Shown piece by piece: positions 1 to 9,680 of a stretch of 64,000 bases of DNA. The position numbers and the translations under genes were made by a program. This stretch comes from Strigamia acuminata (Eukaryota > Arthropoda > Chilopoda > Geophilomorpha > Linotaeniidae), in assembly GCA_949358305.1 (NCBI GenBank), contig OX442314.1:27079118-27143117 (forward strand), read 5' to 3'. The first letter of the stretch is position 1. The number at the start of each line of letters is the position of its first letter. The notes under the pieces were generated by a model. The model was not told where the DNA came from. It did not search any database and worked only from the letters and a program-made list of their open reading frames with translations.

Positions 1-1062
1 CTTTATTATGTTAGTACATCCGACTTTATCTCTAAAGACGTTCTTAACACTAGCAATTACTTCGCGTAATTTACTTTTTTCCTCATCTGAACAGTCACAA
101 TCCTTTACCAGCAATTCTTCCCAATTATCTGGCGTGTGTGTGGCTGTTGCGTTGTCAGTCAACACTTGTACTCGAGCTAAATTACAATTTAACTCGTCAG
201 TTTCGTAGGGTGCAGTCCAGTCGGACTTGCTGTCGCAAGTAAATACAGCTCGTGCTGGATTTAAATTAATTTTGGTTCGGCGCATAAAATTATGTCCGAT
301 AATTAATCCACACACATTATTATCCAAAATGATAAAATTTATTGGTGTGAATTCTGCTCCATCTGCCCATTGTACACACAAAGTAATTTGTCCTAGTGGA
401 ATATGAGTAACTCCAACTGCACAAACTCTCATGTGTTTTGGACAATCTTGTATGAAATCGGGAGATGCACAAGTTTTACTTAGTAATTGCAACCCAATAA
501 AACACTGTGTGGCTCCTGAGTCCATCAAAGCATTGTAGGTGAGTCCACCTATTGTAATTTTCATTCGGGGGTCGTCGATGTGATTTCCCAATTTATTAAT
601 TCGTTCGATGCCATCTTTTCGTTTTAACTGATTCTCGTTAATGTAAGATTTTAATCTCGCAAATCTGGAGGATTTGGAGTCGGGATTCAAATTATCAATC
701 ATTGATTGTAAATTCTCGAATACTCCTCCACTAGAACTGGTGGATTCATCACGAATATTAAGGTTGGATGTATCTTGTATCAATCTAGCTAAAGATTCGT
801 CCCCCTTATCTAGAGAAAACAGGTCGTCGTGAAAATTCAAGAACGGGTTTGCTGTCTCCTCTGCCGAAAAGGGCGTATTTGACGCGATTTTAAACTTATA
901 ATTCCAGTTCCTTTTCCGTGTCTTCCGGTTAGGACGAGCACGCTTAATTTCTTTATCTTGAATAGTTAAATTATCCAAAGTTTCGGAAAGTGCTTGTTCC
1001 AAGTCTGGTGGTAAAATTCCTTCGGAATTATTAATAGGGGGCTCGAGGACCCCCGCCACTAG
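1..1062 (-). CDS. pol: Pol polyprotein, N-terminal part (protease region), truncated by window edge
   Basis: In the -1 frame relative to gag, the reading frame is open from the frameshift site to the window edge (about 354 codons). About 170 residues of linker are followed by a retropepsin. The catalytic motif is LMDSGATQCFIG (540-505) and the flap/second motif is GLIIGHNFMRR near 300-275. There is no ATG at the junction, so expression should depend on frameshifting from gag. Reverse transcriptase, RNase H and integrase are expected to the left of the window. Family assignment to Ty3/gypsy rests on the protease motifs and gene order and is an inference. Confidence 0.8.
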
Positions 1063-1068
1063 TTTTTT
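1037..1068 (-). promoter_or_regulatory. -1 ribosomal frameshift signal between gag and pol
   Basis: The gag frame reads CCA AAA AAC TAG, which contains the heptamer A AAA AAC (1068-1062) in the phase required for -1 slippage. A 7-nt spacer (1061-1055) is followed by a five-pair G-C stem (1054-1050 with 1041-1037) around an 8-nt loop. Pol is open in exactly the -1 frame. Heptamer, spacer and stem match the established layout of retroviral frameshift signals; activity is inferred. Confidence 0.85.
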
Positions 1069-3395
1069 GGAACCGGTGGGGTTTCAGTAATTGGTGCCGT
1101 AGTAGCGTTCTTCGGGTCTAAGAATTTACTAAATAAATCCGACACTGTCTTACTTATCGTTGTTTGCATACTGTTATTCATATCAGTTTTTAACTCTTCC
1201 ATTTTTTGATCAATAGCTTCGGCAGTTACCCAATTTTGGCGTGGTCGCTTAAATTCGTTCGGCTGCTGATTAGCGCTATTGTTATTGGAATTATTATTTC
1301 CAGGGAAATTATTGCTAAATTTTCGCTTTGGAAGCAGAGGACATTCTCTTTTGAAATGACCTGGTTGTTTACAATGAAAACATTTCCCTGTCTGATTTTC
1401 CGACATGGCACATAATAAATTATCCATTGATACATTATTCTCTGTCAACTCATTGACTTCCATTATTTCTTCTTCCGGCTCTATTTCCATCATTTGAGTG
1501 GATCGAGCCGAAGGTCTCATATTTTTGGTATCTTTAGAATACTTCTGGTTGTTAGATACCACTTTATCAATTTCCTTGGAATTCTCTGTACGGATTCTTT
1601 GGGGTTCAAAGAGTGCTCTATTCGTTCGTACGAATTGAAAGATTTTGTCTACTGACTCGCTCCTGTACAGATTTCGATCGATTAATCTATTGTAACTCGT
1701 CCAATTCAGGTTGTCGAAAAGTGTGGCAACATTTCCTCTTTCGGAATACGATCCTTGGGCTTTAGTGAATCTGACTAGAAATTCATATAAAGGTTCATCG
1801 TCTCCTTGGATTACTTTTCGTAAATTTCGGAGTCGAGTAGTTGGAATCATGTCGAATTCTTCACGAAATAATTCTACGAAGGTTTCCCAGTTGGTAAACT
1901 TGGTTTTATTCTCGTCATACCATTGTTGGGCTAATCCGGACAAATAGGTGGGAATACCTTGATTAACCATTTCGTCCAGAGTTAATCCCTTTGAAATAGC
2001 TACAGTTTTAGCTACTGATAAAAATTTATCTATATCCTCCTGTTTTCCATCGAAAACTGGAAGGTCTTGTCCTTTGAAAAAGACTTTACTGGGTCCTGGA
2101 TTATTAGATCGTTGCGGCCCAGTTGTTTGTTGAGTTTGAACGAATGTATCTATTCGACTATCCAATTGTTTTTGGAATTGGGCGGCCATATTTTGTTGCA
2201 TTTTCAAAATATAGTCAAATGAAATATTAGTTCCGTCAGAGGGAAGTCTAGTTTCTGTAGAACTTTCTGCCGAGAAATGTGAGCTTGGAATGTCATCGGT
2301 AGATGCACGTGACGGATTTGTCTGGTCTCGGGGTTCACTACCATGGCTAGCCCGAGTGGACGCCGCGAGATTTAGCCGGATGCTTTCCTGTAAGGTTTTC
2401 TCCCGCTTGCGTTGATTGTCTTCAATTCTGTTCACTTCCGCCCACTTCTTATTGTATTGATCTTGTTGCTTTTGGAACTTTTCATCGTGTTCCTGTCGCC
2501 ATTGAGCCCGTAATTGATTAATTAGAATTTTATCGTTTTTGTCTATCGACTTACGAACTTCGTTTTGATTGACAACTTCTCCTTCAAGTTTATCTTGGCG
2601 AATCTTTTCGTCGTTAATCTGTTTTTGATTAATTGCTTCCAGCCTAATTCGTTCCTTTTCCACTTCGTCTAATCTCAATTGTTCTTGTCGAGTTTGAGGT
2701 AAGACTGGAGATGGTAGTGGAGATAATTTCCGTCGAATGGCGGATTTATTGCCTCGCCCTCTAGGGGTTTGTTTGGCAAAATGTCTCGTCCCATTCTCCG
2801 TATAAATATGTGGATTGGGTTGCTTTTTAGCATTTTCAGGTTGAAAAGTTGAAAAATTGGATCCTCCTACCTCCGAAATACTTGGAGTATTGTGGTAACT
2901 GGCGTTGCGGGAGTGAGGAGTTCTATTTCCTAAACTGGACTGATCAAGCGATTCCTTGCTTGATGTTCGAAATAATTCTCGAATATCTTGGTTACGAACC
3001 GACGGAGTTTTAATTCTTGCTTGATCCCCCAACTTACGTTGTGGAGTTTTAGATCGTGATCGGTTTTCTTCAGACAGATCTCTTGGCGACGGGATTGGGT
3101 CCTTTCCAGAATTATGGTTCGCCGAACTCTCCTTCGAAAGTTCTGCTCGTTTTTCCGGAGTTGGATTAATACGTATGTTACGTAACGCCCGCTTCGTCAC
3201 AAATTCAGAAGCTTCGATTATGGTTTTGAACTGAGTTCTATCTAGTTCGTAATGCGTACAAAACTGTGTGAGTTCATCGGGAATCATTTCCGTTTGGTCA
3301 CAAAGTTTTACATAACTTGAATCCAAGCTAACTATTTCTTCTACGGCCTTTTCTTCAGCCACTTTTTCTTCGTTAGGAAGATTGTTTGGATCCAT
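1059..3395 (-). CDS. gag: Gag polyprotein of the gypsy-like element (778 aa)
   Basis: An uninterrupted ORF begins at a clear ATG (MDPNNLPNEE) and ends at TAG 1061-1059. The N-terminal half is charged and low in complexity, with a long predicted coiled coil rich in K, E, Q and R around residues 230-340. A globular capsid-like region follows around residues 440-620 (FDGKQEDIDKFLSVAK, then AQQWYDENKTKFTNWETFVE and later VIQGDDEPLYEFLVRF). This is the usual retrotransposon capsid layout, in which a W-containing helix is followed by a short repeat region. One CCHC zinc knuckle, CFHCKQPGHFKREC, lies near residue 675 and is expected to bind RNA. The last sense codons form a slippery site that passes ribosomes into pol. 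Larger than a typical gypsy gag because of the long N-terminal extension. Confidence 0.85.
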   Translation of the reverse strand: MDPNNLPNEEKVAEEKAVEEIVSLDSSYVKLCDQTEMIPDELTQFCTHYELDRTQFKTIIEASEFVTKRALRNIRINPTPEKRAELSKESSANHNSGKDPIPSPRDLSEENRSRSKTPQRKLGDQARIKTPSVRNQDIRELFRTSSKESLDQSSLGNRTPHSRNASYHNTPSISEVGGSNFSTFQPENAKKQPNPHIYTENGTRHFAKQTPRGRGNKSAIRRKLSPLPSPVLPQTRQEQLRLDEVEKERIRLEAINQKQINDEKIRQDKLEGEVVNQNEVRKSIDKNDKILINQLRAQWRQEHDEKFQKQQDQYNKKWAEVNRIEDNQRKREKTLQESIRLNLAASTRASHGSEPRDQTNPSRASTDDIPSSHFSAESSTETRLPSDGTNISFDYILKMQQNMAAQFQKQLDSRIDTFVQTQQTTGPQRSNNPGPSKVFFKGQDLPVFDGKQEDIDKFLSVAKTVAISKGLTLDEMVNQGIPTYLSGLAQQWYDENKTKFTNWETFVELFREEFDMIPTTRLRNLRKVIQGDDEPLYEFLVRFTKAQGSYSERGNVATLFDNLNWTSYNRLIDRNLYRSESVDKIFQFVRTNRALFEPQRIRTENSKEIDKVVSNNQKYSKDTKNMRPSARSTQMMEIEPEEEIMEVNELTENNVSMDNLLCAMSENQTGKCFHCKQPGHFKRECPLLPKRKFSNNFPGNNNSNNNSANQQPNEFKRPRQNWVTAEAIDQKMEELKTDMNNSMQTTISKTVSDLFSKFLDPKNATTAPITETPPVPKN

Positions 3396-4243
3396 TTTAT
3401 AAAAATATAATTGAATCGGTCTTTTTTACTATTTTAGCGGTGGAAAACTTCGAATCGTAACTAGAATCGGATGGCGCAGTCAGGATGGTTACTGAAACAC
3501 GTCTGCTGGTCTGGTCTGGAAGCGAATGATCTCAATCTGATCTGGCTCTCCTTTAATAGCAAGGGGCTGGGGATCCTTAGATCACCTAGTTCCTGATTGG
3601 CTGGTTCGTTATCAACTGATTGTATAACGAACGTATCATTTTCGTCATCAGTTCTCTACTAAGTCCGTTCTTTTCGACTTTTAGTCTTTACCGATAAAAT
3701 AAAATTCCTTCGAGAGATTATTTGTAAATATTCCCAAAATTATATATTTCATAAAAATAAAATAAATTCACTTTCAACCTTTGTCAATTGTTTCCAATTA
3801 TTATATCTTCTCCTTAATACTGGATTTTACTTTGAAGTTCCATATTCTGCAAGTTTTCTTTGTCTTGCGATTCGTTAAACATGTTTAAACTTGTCTTACT
3901 TTTACTTTTTCACGGAAAAATAAAGTAAATATCAAAATATAACTATTCTGTGTTTTATATCCATCAAATTCTCCGAAGCTTTAGTTTTTAAATACTTCGA
4001 TTAAATCTATCTCAACCATCGTGTGATAGATTTAGAATTCCTGGTTGCAATTCCTTCGTCCAGAATTGTATTATTCATTTTCTTCGAGAAAACAGAATGT
4101 ACTTTCTAAAACTGCAATTTGTAAAATTTATTTACAAAATTTTTTAGCCTTATTTATCTCAAAAAAATTCACTTTTACAATTCAATCGAATTAATTGCAA
4201 CCTAATCTCGGTGGGACCTCCACGTGTGACGGTGACGACCACA
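3396..4243 (-). other. Leader and probable 5' LTR of the gypsy-like element
   Basis: No ORF of note. The sequence is AT-rich, with several short A/T runs. By position it must contain the untranslated leader, the primer-binding site and the 5' LTR. I could not fix the primer site or the LTR ends, because the second LTR is outside the window. Confidence 0.4.
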
Positions 4244-4867
4244 ACTCCCATTTAACAATGGTACCGGGAAGAGATCGCAATAAATAAACAGTGAATACAA
4301 TACGAGATAAATACAAGACAGTTTATTGTTGGCAAACAATATGGATGAGCTAAATTATACATAGGACTAATGCCGACATTTGGCAAGTTAACTGACTATT
4401 AAACTATACAAAGCATAGGCCAATTGGTCCTAAAATAATATCATTACGTGTCTGGGATAAGGGAGCGGTTTCCCCATCGCTCGACCTGGTTTACAGATGT
4501 CATCTAAGTCGGATGGCTGTGTCCTGGAGTCCGATATGGCTTCGCTGGTTTCCTTGGTTCGCTGTGTAAATTATCACACGTCGATAAATCGAATGATCTG
4601 AGCATTGCGGTTGACTTTGTCTGCACCGCCACAACTTTGGGAGGATATTGGTGTAAGTAAATGTATTCATTTTACTTATCAATATTCCGCTTATGAATTA
4701 TATTTAATTCATATCGTTGTGAATTCTTATTTAGATATTTTTGTGGATAAGTTGTCATCAACTTATCAGTTACATTTGCGTCTTTGATGTAATCGTGATC
4801 GTAATTAAGTCTTCTGACTTGGTTAATCAACTTGTCGCCAAGTTAATATTTAGCTGTTATAAATAAA

Positions 4868-5140
4868 ATGAAGATTAGGCTTCCCGTCGCAACACACAAT
4901 TGCCGTCGAAAGAAAATATACGCCTTGCAATGCAGAACGGTATCAAGCGTCCCCTGCGTCGCGACACGGTCGTTCGTCTGGCGATTGACGGTATCACGTA
5001 CACAGGAGTCGATAGCTCGCGGCTCCGCACAGCAGTATAATCTCTCGCGGTACTAATAATAGACCGACTACTTTGGCATCGAATACCATGAGAATCAGCT
5101 TGCCAAACACTTGGTGCTACTCGTGGTTACTGTAAAACAG
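4868..5140. repeat. Dispersed repeat copy 1 (partner at 53190-53350)
   Basis: Shared blocks with the reverse complement of 53150-53355 include CTTCCCGTCGCAA, CGCGGCTCCGCACAGCAGT, GACTGCTTTGGCACCA and AATCAGCTTGCCAAACAC, in the same order with small gaps. The two copies are diverged, so this is an old family, possibly an LTR or solo LTR. No coding capacity is apparent. Confidence 0.7.
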
Positions 5141-5355
5141 ACTGCTTTGGCACCATCCGGTGAAGGAACTAATTCTCAACAGCAACGATGCTACTTGCGG
5201 TAACGGAATACGTTCATACCGAGAAAGACCACATGGTCCTGTCCGGAGGATACTGAATTGCACAACGGCGGGTTCTCCTTCGGCGTCGCAACCGTAAACT
5301 GTAACATTTATGCAACATAATGATCCCAGCACTTCGACTTCAATTGCCGGCGGTG

Positions 5356-5397
5356 GCATGATTCTGTAGAATCATGCAACGGTTCTTTGTGAATAAA
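5356..5397 (+). promoter_or_regulatory. Hairpin followed by AATAAA, module copy 1
   Basis: A perfect 9-bp stem (GCATGATTC with GAATCATGC, loop TGTA, 5356-5377) is followed 14 nt later by AATAAA (5392-5397). A diverged copy with a different but still perfectly paired stem is at 6697-6727. This looks like the polyadenylation region of an LTR-type repeat; function is inferred. Confidence 0.5.
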
Positions 5398-6064
5398 TCA
5401 ACAAAGAACCAAAAGGTTTTTTTACGTGAACAACGAATCATATTTCTTAAGTAACAATACCAAACAGAAAATAATCAAACAGAGCTGCCGGATGGCCGGT
5501 TGTTTGGGTTTATATAACCTGACTGGATTAGAGATTAATCCAATCAACCAATTGGAACATGGGTTCCACGAATCCCTCCAATCCCGTATCGCCGGAAGTG
5601 GATACGGAGGAGCAATATGCTAATTCACACCACAACCGGAACTGGATACCCAGGACCGGAAATGGATCCACCAATCACATCGATCGGTTGATCGATGGAT
5701 TATCAAATCTCCATTTCTGCTGAACTAGAGATTCCCATCACTTAGTGTGAACAATAATTATTAATATATATTTATATTAATCCTAATAAAGTGTCGTTTC
5801 ATACAAATAAATATATTCTTATATTTATTTACCAGTTTTCTTAACTCGCAATTCGAATTTACCGCTGAATTATAATCGCGCCATCTAGTGGCGACTCGGA
5901 GCATTGACAAATGCGGGTTTCGCAAAAAACACTTAAAATTCGGCCGTGTTATTAATAAATAGCACTTATAAACCGTCATAAAGGTTATCCATCGCCGGGA
6001 AATTACTCCACTCGGTTCTGGCTGGCGGGAGAGTAACCGGGAAATTACTCCGCGTCGATTACTC

Positions 6065-6375
6065 TGATAATGCGTCTGTGAAATATAAATACTCCACTCT
6101 AGATTCTACATTACCAATGCGTCTGTGAATTTTACTCCACTCTAGATTCTACATTCTACAACGGAATGTTGGCATGAAGCTGGAGGGAGTGCGTCTGTGG
6201 GTTGTACCCCACTCTAGATACTACACTTAAATGTGTCTGTGAATTACTCACTCTAGTTACTACATTTCTACAACGGAATGTTGGCATGAAGAGGCGGGCA
6301 GTGTGTCTGTGAGTCTTCTACCCACTCTAGATACTTACACTAAATACAAAGTATTTCTACAACGGATTGTCGGAA
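6065..6375. repeat. Degenerate tandem repeat of two interleaved modules
   Basis: A module TGYGTCTGTG...CCACTCTAGATnCTAC recurs five times (starts near 6071, 6118, 6190, 6233 and 6302). A second module, TTCTACAACGGAATGTTGG and variants, recurs three times (near 6155, 6266 and 6355). Spacing alternates, giving a higher-order repeat. No ORF. Confidence 0.7.
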
Positions 6376-6696
6376 CGCAGAGAAGTATAATATGTGCTCA
6401 AGTAATATCAGTATCAAACAAAAACAGAACAAGAGCGAGCTATATCCGTTTTGCAGGGGGATATATACTCGGTGAGGAGAATAGCTGTTCAGTGATCCAA
6501 TGGGATCACTGGGCAGTCAAATCCATCCAATCCCAGATCATAGGAAGTGGATACTCAGGACATAGTCTTCTACTAGGTCCACTACAGGAACTGGATACGC
6601 AGGGCACACTTTGGATTAAGTCCCTTTGACTATAATCCAAAAGGAGTCCAACTCACAGTGGGTGATGAAGGGTGACTTCACCAGGTGTAAAGTTTG

Positions 6697-6728
6697 CACA
6701 TAATTCAATAGAATTATGTGACAAATAA
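6697..6728 (+). promoter_or_regulatory. Hairpin followed by AAATAAAT, module copy 2
   Basis: A perfect 10-bp stem (CACATAATTC with GAATTATGTG, loop AATA, 6697-6720) is followed at once by ACAAATAAATCAAC. It corresponds to the 5356-5397 module, but the stem bases have changed on both sides while pairing is kept. Confidence 0.5.
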
Positions 6729-7329
6729 ATCAACTAGTATTTAAACATCCAAAAAGTATTCAAAAGTGTCCAAAGTTGCAGTGGAATAAAATATAAATAG
6801 TAATTTATATTTTATTCACTCAAAAATTGTCGAAATTTGAAATTACCGCTAAAACGCATCAGCGCCATCTATTGGTGAAATAATCGTCCTATATTATCAA
6901 AGTGTATGACAGTGTAACCGTCACAACATTCTATTGTTACTGTCGCTTTAGAAGTAAATGAATATTGTTGTAACAGAGTTGTTAAATAAAGAAACATTTC
7001 CATTCGGGTCAGTGCCGCTCCAATGCATTGCCGCTTACCTACATAAATAAAATTGTGGTCACAGATAATACAACTGTAATTTGGAAGTTATGTTAGCTTA
7101 CCTATGGAAAATGGAATCAACTCTTCCATGTATTTAACTTTATAATCTTCAGTAAGAAAGCGTTCTGGTTTGAAACACTCTGGTTCTGGAAACAAGTTTG
7201 GATCGTTGTGAACTGCATATGCATTGCCGTATATGGTTGTCGCCTTTGAAATAAAATACCCAGCTAGTGTTGCATCTTCACTTGCACTACAGAAAATTAC
7301 AGCTTATTGAAAGAATTCAACTTGACGTT

Positions 7330-7650
7330 TACGAATGTAAAGTTTGTTTCAGTGTAAGTACGGCACTCCTCCTATTGGCATATGGGGTATACAGCATAAC
7401 AATATTATAACCTAGGTATAACTCTGAGAACTATACTCTGGCTCATCGTAAGAAGCAGACCAGTTCCTATTGGCCGAGCCTATTCACTGGTGTAGGGCTA
7501 CATAAAAGTAGGCCAAACAGCAAACGTTCGAGTTACGGGAAGCCATTTTGTGTCCAGACGAAACAATCAAACATAACCAATGGGGATGTTCTATATCCCA
7601 CTAGCCCGTAGAAGGTGTGCCATACTTACAATAAAACAGACTTTAGGTGT
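7330..7650. mobile_element. Inverted-repeat element in intron 6 of unit A (copies in B and D)
   Basis: Near 7345 the sequence GTTTCAGTGTAAGTACGG begins, and near 7615 the complement (CCATACTTACAATAAAACAG) ends the block. Related shorter blocks sit at the same intron position at 34190-34395 (unit B) and 43967-44060 (unit D); unit C lacks it. Non-coding, so probably a MITE inserted before these units separated. Confidence 0.6.
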
Positions 7651-8508
7651 ATTTATTAAGTCTTTGTATGAAAGCGACTATACTCACGTGTGAGGAGAGA
7701 GTAAAGGTACGAGCGAGATCATCCTGCTTATTTCCAGTAAGGTCGCTTGAGTGTACGGCATTAACCTTTGATCTGACATTGATGGTTGTCTATCCTTTCC
7801 AATCACTTCGTCAATTTCCGTTTGCACTTTTGCTTGCACATGAGGGTACTTTGTCATATACAAAATAGCCCATTCCATACTAGTGCTTGATGTGTCACTT
7901 CCAGCAATAAACAATTCGCTCAAAACCTTTGCCAGTTTTTTTTCTAGAAATGGTAATGGATAAATAATACTGTATGCTCAGTTTCAAATAGTCAACTTGG
8001 ATTGCATGTTCTCTGATTAGTGGATTCTTTGAGTGAATATAGTTTAATTTATACAAGTAACCGCATGAATGTTTACCATTAAAGTTGGCTGGATTTGTAT
8101 TCAGTTTCTTAGCTTCAGCTCTCCAAACATCAATAAAACTTTGTTGGTTGTTTATGCCTTTGTGAATTTGGTCGTATTTTTGAACTTCATCTAGGATCTT
8201 TCTGTACAGCAAAGTTCCTTTATCTCTGTAGAAATAAATTTTAGAAAAAAATCTTTAAAGTGCAGTTAAGTTTAATGGCGTTTGGCACTGACACTGGTTT
8301 AGCGATTCCAAGAGCATTGACTATCCATTGTGGCAGAAATTGCGACCATTGATCTATTCCTATCGAATTTATAAATTCGTCGGATAACTTTAAGAGTTGT
8401 TGAAAATCTTTATTCTCGTAGTCCATTCTTTCTCCATACATGATGGTGCAACTGACATTAGTAATACTTTTTTTAAGCATTTCTCGGAAGTAAGATGGTT
8501 TTCCGTCC

Positions 8509-8512
8509 AATG
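8509..8512 (+). other. Target-site duplication AATG, left
   Basis: AATG precedes the left LTR and is repeated at 27947-27950 after the right LTR. In intact paralogues this site is a single copy within exon 4 (codons for K-T-L-D-G). A 4-bp duplication is typical of many gypsy-type integrases. Confidence 0.9.
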
Positions 8513-9588
8513 TGTGGTGACCTCAAATATTCCTAGTTGAGTGCGCACCATATTTCCAAATTGTCTTATAAACATATTCAACAAGCTTATATGTTTTGTT
8601 TCAATGTAAATTGAAATAAAACATACATTAATAAAATATAAAACAAGACACAATATTACCCAAATAATATTGTGTTTTGCAGCAAGTTTTGGCCCAGCAA
8701 CAGCGTCAACCAATCGCGCTGCAGCGTGCATTGCTTTGATGATGCTGCTAGGCGTGTGCCTGGGCGGAGCATCCCTTCCCCTCGCGCGTGCCCGGCTCAA
8801 TTGTTGCACACGACCCAAAGGCGGCCGTGTGTGATCTTTGTGCAACTCGTCATCTGCGCAGCTTTTCTGAGCAGATTTAGAAGTGAGCCAAACGGTTTTG
8901 GCCCACTCTTCCCGCATTCTTGATTCTGCTTCCAAACCATTCACATCTGTGTCAAACTTATGCCAACCATTGCTAAGTGTGATCTGTGATATCTGGAAGA
9001 GTTGAGATTCATTGCTGGTCTGTACCAACTGTACAGAATAGCGCCCTTCTGTTTGAATTACTACACGTAATTTAAGCCATTTCTGTGTGTGAATTGACAT
9101 TGAGCTTGCTCTGTCAATTTGAAGGCTTTGTGTCGAGTTTAACTCCGCAAAGCGAACTGTGTTAAGACGGATTGTTACGTCGAGCTTGCTCCGTAATAAT
9201 CAAACCGCTGTGTGCAAGACGTGTTCTCGTGTTGAGCTTGCTCCGCGAGGATTTTGGTATATTTTAGCAACGTATTTTAGCGTCGAGTTTACTCCGCTAA
9301 AATCCCGCGCTCACACGACGCCATCGACGCCATTTTGGAGCCAACGGTCAACTGTGAGTGTCCAAGTACGAAGAGAAACCAGATCGACCCAGTCATTACA
9401 CTTATTATTTCGCATTATATTCGGGTGTATTTAAAACGATTAAAACAATCTAATTTTTCCTTTACTCTGTGTAAAATCATTCCCCTAGACAACCATTTGG
9501 CCACAGAGTAGAAGTCCTGTACGGCATCTCACCGACGATTGCTTATTAAATTTATATAATTTAATAAGTAAAAACCCGGATCGCCGCA
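8513..9588 (+). repeat. 5' LTR (1076 bp)
   Basis: Starts TGTGGTGACC and ends CGCCGCA, flanked by AATG on the left and the primer site on the right. It is the same length as the right LTR. It contains five hairpins with a common apical motif (9092-9303) and an AT-rich tail before CCGGATCGCCGCA. On the minus strand, a frame is open through most of it from an ATG at 9100 to the LTR edge. Confidence 0.97.
9092..9303 (+). ncRNA. Array of five hairpins with a shared apical motif in the 5' LTR
   Basis: Five consecutive inverted repeats enclose a 12-13 nt segment of pattern TYGAGYTTRCTC. Stems: 9092-9099/9112-9119 (8 bp), 9125-9132/9046-type partner at 9146-9153 excluding none (8 bp, one G-U), 9171-9179/9192-9200 (9 bp, one G-U), 9226-9231/9244-9249 (6 bp, one G-U), 9274-9282/9295-9303 (9 bp). 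Stem sequences differ completely between the five, but both sides change together. The apex GAGC-TT-GCTC becomes GAGT-TT-ACTC in the fifth, a compensatory change. G(CUUG)C is a known stable RNA tetraloop. This strongly suggests selected RNA (or cruciform DNA) structure; its role is unknown. The right LTR has the same array at 27450-27661. Confidence 0.75.
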
Positions 9589-9590
9589 CT

Positions 9591-9608
9591 TGGGGGCCCG
9601 TCCGGGAT
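9591..9608 (+). other. Primer-binding site, tRNA-Pro type
   Basis: TGGGGGCCCGTCCGGGAT lies 2 nt after the 5' LTR. It is complementary to the 3' end of tRNA-Pro with one mismatch (the familiar murine retroviral tRNA-Pro site has T at the eighth base). It fixes the LTR end and the direction of reverse transcription. Confidence 0.9.
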
Positions 9609-9680
9609 TGTTTTGATTGTTAAAATCCGATTTTTGCGAAAAAATCCTTTATTTCCATTGTTCTTTTTCAATTTGACAAA

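Larger units (their letters stand above)
1..4243 (-). mobile_element. Ty3/gypsy-like LTR retrotransposon, 5' part, runs off the window
   Basis: A minus-strand retroelement is seen as untranslated leader, gag (3395 to 1059) and the first third of pol (1062 to 1). Pol begins with an aspartic protease carrying LMDSGAT and IIGHNFM motifs, the arrangement of Ty3/gypsy-type pol. The rest of pol and the 3' LTR lie outside the window. The 5' LTR should lie in about 3500-4240, but with only one copy present its ends cannot be fixed. The right boundary given is approximate. Both reading frames are free of stops, so the visible part looks undamaged. Confidence 0.8.
4244..6929. repeat. Mosaic of non-coding dispersed repeats
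   Basis: No credible gene. The stretch consists of repeat pieces: one matches 53190-53350 in reverse (entry at 4868), two diverged copies of a terminal-like module lie at about 5350-5910 and 6430-6895, and a degenerate tandem array lies between them. The sequence GCGCCATCTAGTGG / GCGCCATCTATTGG occurs in both modules (near 5878 and 6870). The right edge at 6929 abuts the broken last exon of P450 unit A, so some of this DNA replaced the end of that gene. 4244-4867 itself shows nothing I recognise. Confidence 0.6.
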
